Positions 14,541-17,563 of a stretch of 17,563 nt of DNA are shown piece by piece. This stretch comes from JAABYT01 sp041581935. Lineage in GTDB: Bacteria; Pseudomonadota; Gammaproteobacteria; HK1. Numbering within the stretch: position 1 is the stretch's first letter; every line of letters starts with the position of its first letter. Made by a program: the position numbers and the translations under genes. The notes under the pieces are model-generated. The model saw nothing but the letters and a program-made list of their open reading frames with translations, was not told where the DNA came from and ran no database searches. The stretch spans positions 1 through 17,563 of the forward strand of contig JBFICP010000045.1 in NCBI GenBank assembly GCA_041581935.1. Reading direction: 5' to 3'.

Positions 14541-17069
14541 ATGGGTGAATTTGCCAAGGAAATCCTCCCCGTAAACATCGAGGAGGAAATGAAGCAGTCG
14601 TACCTCGACTACGCCATGAGCGTCATCGTCGGGCGTGCGTTACCCGATGCCAGGGACGGATTGAAACCGGTCCACCGGCGCGTTCTATACGCCATGAGCG
14701 AGCTCGGGCTCGACTGGAACAAGGCCTTCAAGAAGTCGGCGCGCGTCTGCGGCGACACCACCGGTAAGTTCCATCCCCATGGTGAGCAGGCCGTTTACGA
14801 TGCTCTGGTGCGCATGGCGCAGCCGTTTTCCATGCGCGCCATGCTGGTGGACGGGCAGGGCAACTTCGGTTCCGTGGACGGCGACCCGCCGGCGGCCATG
14901 CGTTACACCGAGGTGCGCCTCTCGCGTATCGCGCACGAGCTGATCTCGGATCTCGACAAGGACACCGTCGACTTTGTCCCCAACTACGATGGATCGGAGC
15001 GCGAGCCGGCGGTCTTTCCCACCCGCGTGCCCAATCTGCTCGTCAACGGCTCGGCGGGCATTGCTGTCGGCATGGCCACCAATATCCCGCCCCACAATCT
15101 GGGCGAGGTGGTGGAAGCCTGCCTCGCCTATCTCGACGACCCGGAGATCGACATCGACGCACTGATGAAACGGCTTCCGGGGCCGGATTTCCCCACCGCC
15201 GGGCTCATCAACGGCAGCCGCGGGATCCGCGAGGCGTATCACACCGGCCGTGGCCGCATACACGTGCGTGCCCGGGTGCACACCGAAGGCGCCGATAACG
15301 GTGCGCGCCTGAGCATTGTCGTCACCGAGCTGCCATACCAGGTGAACAAGGCGCGGCTGCAGGAAAAAATTGCGGAGCTGGTCAAGGACAAGCGCGTCGA
15401 GGGCATCAGCGCGCTTCGCGATGAGTCGGACAAGGACGGCATGCGCCTGGTGATCGAGCTGAAGCGCGGCGAAACCGCCGACGTCGTGCTCAACAATCTG
15501 TATCAGCACACGCAAATGCAGACGGTGTTCGGCATCAACCTGGTGGCGCTCGTCGACGGCCAGCCCCGGCTTCTGAATCTCAAACGCCTGATCGAGAACT
15601 TCGTGCGCCACCGCCGCGAGGTCGTGACGCGGCGAACGCTGTTCGAGCTCAAAAAAGCGCGCGATCGGGCCCATGTGCTGGAAGGCCTGGCGGTGGCGCT
15701 CGCGAATATCGATCCGGTCATCGCGCTCATCAAAGCGGCGGCCAATCCGGCCGAGGCGAAGCAGGGACTCATCGACGCGATATGGCCGCCCGGTGTGGTC
15801 TCGAAGATGCTCGCGCGCGCCGGCGCCGAGACCTCGCGCCCGGAAGGGCTCGACGAGCAGCTCGGCCTCGTCGACGACGGTTACCGGCTTTCGGCGCAAC
15901 AGGCGCAGGCAATTCTGGATCTGCGCCTGCATCGCCTCACGGGTCTCGAGCAGGAGAAGATCCTCAGCGAATACGACGAGATACTCGACCGGATTACGGA
16001 TCTGCTGGAAATTCTCCAGGAGCCCGAGCGCATGCGCACCGTCATCCGCGACGAGCTGAACGAGCTGAAGGAAAAGTACGCCGACCCGCGCCGCACCGAG
16101 ATCATCGTCGATCACCAGGGTCTCGACCCCGAAGATCTCATCGCCCCAGAGGACGTGGTCGTGACCATGTCGCACAGCGGCTACGTGAAGTGGCAGCCCA
16201 TCGACGTCTATTCCGCGCAAAAGCGCGGTGGAATGGGCAAATCGGCGACCAGCATGAAAGAGGAGGACTTCGTCGATCATCTGTTCGTCGCCAACACCCA
16301 CGATCGGATTCTGTGCTTCTCGAGTCGCGGAAAGATGTATTGGTTGCGGGTCTACGACCTGCCCCAGGCGAGCCGCGCCGCCCGTGGTAAGCCCATCGTC
16401 AATCTGCTGCCGCTCGATGAAGGCGAGCGAATCAGCAAGGTGCTGCCGCTCAAAGATTTCCAGCAGCCCGGCTACGTGCTCATGGCGACCGCCAGTGGTC
16501 TGGTCAAGAAGACGCCGCTCGCGGATTTTTCGCGCCCGCGGGCGGCCGGGATCATTGCCATCGACCTGGTGGCGGAAGATTGGCTTGTCGGTGTCGCCAT
16601 CACCGACGGCGAACGCGACATCATGCTCGCCTCGAGTGGTGGCAAGATGATCCGTTTCAACGAAAAGGAAGTCCGTCCGATGGGCCGCAACGCGCGGGGC
16701 GTCATCGGCATGCGCATTCCCGGCGACCAGCGCATTATTTCGTTGATTATCACCGGACCCGGGCGCGTGCTGACGGCGACCGAGAACGGCTACGGCAAGT
16801 GCACCAATATCAGCGAGTACCGGCCACAGGGTCGCGGGGGACAGGGAATCATCTCGATCCAGACGACCAAGCGCAATGGTCGGGTGATCGGCGCGCTGCT
16901 GGTCGGTGAGAACGACGAGTTCATGCTCATCACCAGTGGCGGCAAGCTCGTGCGCACACGGGTCGACGAAGTTAGTGTGCTCGGCCGCAACACGCAGGGC
17001 GTACGGCTCATCCGGCTGCGTGAGGGGGAGCGACTCGTCGGCCTCGAGCGCGTCGTCGACGAGGAGTAG
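14541..17069 (+). CDS. gyrA: DNA gyrase subunit A
   Basis: GyrA is the breakage-reunion subunit of gyrase, which introduces negative supercoils together with GyrB. The product has 842 residues and keeps E. coli numbering without gaps to at least residue 566. Catalytic Tyr122 lies in AAMRYTE. At the quinolone-binding region the sequence is HPHGEQAVYD, giving Glu82, Gln83 and Asp87 where E. coli has Asp82, Ser83 and Asp87. The GyrA box at 560-566 reads QKRGGMG instead of the usual Q-(R/K)-RGG-(K/R)-G. The C-terminal beta-pinwheel is complete, ending VGLERVVDEE; the roughly 30-residue acidic tail of E. coli is absent. It is transcribed from an extended -10 promoter. A strong hairpin starts at the base after the stop codon, then serC follows on the same strand, as in Pseudomonas. 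Confidence 0.99.
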   Translation: MGEFAKEILPVNIEEEMKQSYLDYAMSVIVGRALPDARDGLKPVHRRVLYAMSELGLDWNKAFKKSARVCGDTTGKFHPHGEQAVYDALVRMAQPFSMRAMLVDGQGNFGSVDGDPPAAMRYTEVRLSRIAHELISDLDKDTVDFVPNYDGSEREPAVFPTRVPNLLVNGSAGIAVGMATNIPPHNLGEVVEACLAYLDDPEIDIDALMKRLPGPDFPTAGLINGSRGIREAYHTGRGRIHVRARVHTEGADNGARLSIVVTELPYQVNKARLQEKIAELVKDKRVEGISALRDESDKDGMRLVIELKRGETADVVLNNLYQHTQMQTVFGINLVALVDGQPRLLNLKRLIENFVRHRREVVTRRTLFELKKARDRAHVLEGLAVALANIDPVIALIKAAANPAEAKQGLIDAIWPPGVVSKMLARAGAETSRPEGLDEQLGLVDDGYRLSAQQAQAILDLRLHRLTGLEQEKILSEYDEILDRITDLLEILQEPERMRTVIRDELNELKEKYADPRRTEIIVDHQGLDPEDLIAPEDVVVTMSHSGYVKWQPIDVYSAQKRGGMGKSATSMKEEDFVDHLFVANTHDRILCFSSRGKMYWLRVYDLPQASRAARGKPIVNLLPLDEGERISKVLPLKDFQQPGYVLMATASGLVKKTPLADFSRPRAAGIIAIDLVAEDWLVGVAITDGERDIMLASSGGKMIRFNEKEVRPMGRNARGVIGMRIPGDQRIISLIITGPGRVLTATENGYGKCTNISEYRPQGRGGQGIISIQTTKRNGRVIGALLVGENDEFMLITSGGKLVRTRVDEVSVLGRNTQGVRLIRLREGERLVGLERVVDEE

Positions 17070-17127
17070 AAAAGGGGACGCATTTATTTTCTCGTGTTCT
17101 CGAGAGAAAGTAAGTGCGTCCCCTTTT
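17070..17127. repeat. Inverted repeat with 24-base arms, probable bidirectional terminator and dispersed-repeat candidate
   Basis: The arms 17070-17093 and 17104-17127 pair over 24 positions around a 10-base loop. The outer 13 pairs (AAAAGGGGACGCA with TGCGTCCCCTTTT) are perfect, and the inner part contains two G-T wobbles and no other mismatch. The flanking A and T runs give the classic form of an intrinsic terminator readable from either strand. It starts directly after the gyrA stop. The outer sequence also resembles GGGGAC-type palindromes seen dispersed in some proteobacterial genomes, sometimes near Y1/REP-associated transposases. That link is from memory and is not shown by this window, where only one copy is present. 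Confidence 0.75.
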
Positions 17128-17182
17128 AGCAGCAAACTGACGCCCGCAGGTCAAATCCGCCCGGACGACAAGGAAAATATTC

Positions 17183-17563
17183 ATGACCAGGGTCTATAAT
17201 TTCAGCGCTGGGCCGTCGATGCTGCCGCAATCGGTACTCGAGCGTGCCCGCGACGAGTTGCTCGAGTATTCCGCGAGCGGCATGTCGGTGATGGAGGTCA
17301 ACCACCGCGGCAAGCAGTTCGCCGAGATTGCCGATCGTTCCAGGGAGGGACTGCGGCGACTGATGGGGATTCCGGAAAACTATCGGATTCTCTTTCTTCA
17401 CGGTCCCGCGCGCACCCACTTCTCCGCAGTGCCGCTGAATCTCACCGACAACGGTGCCGTTGCGGATTACGTCGATACCGGCTTGTGGTCGCGGATGGCA
17501 ATCGAGGAGGCCGAGCGCCTGGTCGAGGTCAACGTCGTCGCGAGCTCCCGGGAGGGAAACTAC
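17183..17563 (+). CDS. serC: Phosphoserine aminotransferase, N-terminal part (runs off the window)
   Basis: SerC is the PLP-dependent aminotransferase of the serine pathway and also serves pyridoxine biosynthesis in many Proteobacteria. The first 127 residues are readable. The start has AAGGA eight bases upstream. YNFSAGPSMLP, SVMEVNHRGK (His41, Arg42) and DYVDTGLW (Trp102) match E. coli residue for residue in position. The conserved loop at 74-80, GGGRGQF in E. coli, reads GPARTHF here, changing positions 75, 78 and 79 while Arg77 stays. The reading frame is intact. It lies 113 bases after gyrA, behind the hairpin. I see no clear promoter between the hairpin and the start, so expression may depend on readthrough from gyrA. 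Confidence 0.95.
   Translation, partial: MTRVYNFSAGPSMLPQSVLERARDELLEYSASGMSVMEVNHRGKQFAEIADRSREGLRRLMGIPENYRILFLHGPARTHFSAVPLNLTDNGAVADYVDTGLWSRMAIEEAERLVEVNVVASSREGNY

Noticed and set aside
14685..17135. An 816-codon open frame on the minus strand, opposite gyrA
   Set aside because: It is an antisense shadow of a highly conserved gene; composition is rich in His, Asp, Arg and Val with no domain seen. It also starts beyond the hairpin.

Overview
This is a GC-rich chromosomal segment whose genes are almost all core functions of Gammaproteobacteria: DksA next to GluQRS, CysZ, QueF, Smc-ZipA-LigA, the mtaD-ubiG-mupP-yciK cluster, and GyrA-SerC. ZipA restricts the source to Gammaproteobacteria. 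An Smc of the SMC/ScpAB type, instead of MukB, argues against the enteric branch and fits Pseudomonas-, Xanthomonas- or Chromatiales-like lineages. I cannot name a genus. No phage, insertion sequence, CRISPR array, rRNA or tRNA gene was seen.

Layout. (1) Positions 1-2398, minus strand: queF, cysZ, dksA and the N-terminal part of gluQRS. queF/cysZ and dksA/gluQRS are tightly spaced pairs, separated by a 217-base leader region before dksA. (2) Positions 2517-9065, plus strand: smc, zipA, ligA, covering chromosome organisation, divisome anchoring and DNA ligation. (3) Positions 9052-14246, minus strand: a close-packed run of six genes in the order mtaD, ubiG, mupP-like phosphatase, a squalene/phytoene-synthase-like gene, yciK and a GGDEF diguanylate cyclase. 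Several junctions overlap or lie within a few bases, so one operon is likely, with the last gene overlapping the 3' end of ligA. (4) Positions 14541-17563, plus strand: gyrA, then a strong hairpin, then the N-terminal part of serC, which runs off the window. A 294-base divergent intergenic region before gyrA carries an extended -10 promoter for gyrA and a candidate promoter for the mtaD operon.

How the genes relate. mtaD and ubiG are linked by chemistry: UbiG uses S-adenosylmethionine and releases S-adenosylhomocysteine, a substrate of the MtaD family. MupP-like phosphatases serve peptidoglycan sugar recycling. dksA and gluQRS both touch translation and the stringent response, and queF makes the queuosine precursor.

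The window is mostly ordinary. The points most worth a second look are: a squalene/phytoene-synthase-fold protein that has lost both aspartate-rich catalytic motifs (the second turned into arginines) inside the ubiG operon; a GyrA with Glu82-Gln83 at the quinolone site, a changed GyrA box and almost no acidic tail; a SerC with three substitutions in the conserved loop around residues 74-80; and a 24-bp-arm hairpin starting directly after the gyrA stop codon that looks like both a terminator and a member of a dispersed repeat family.
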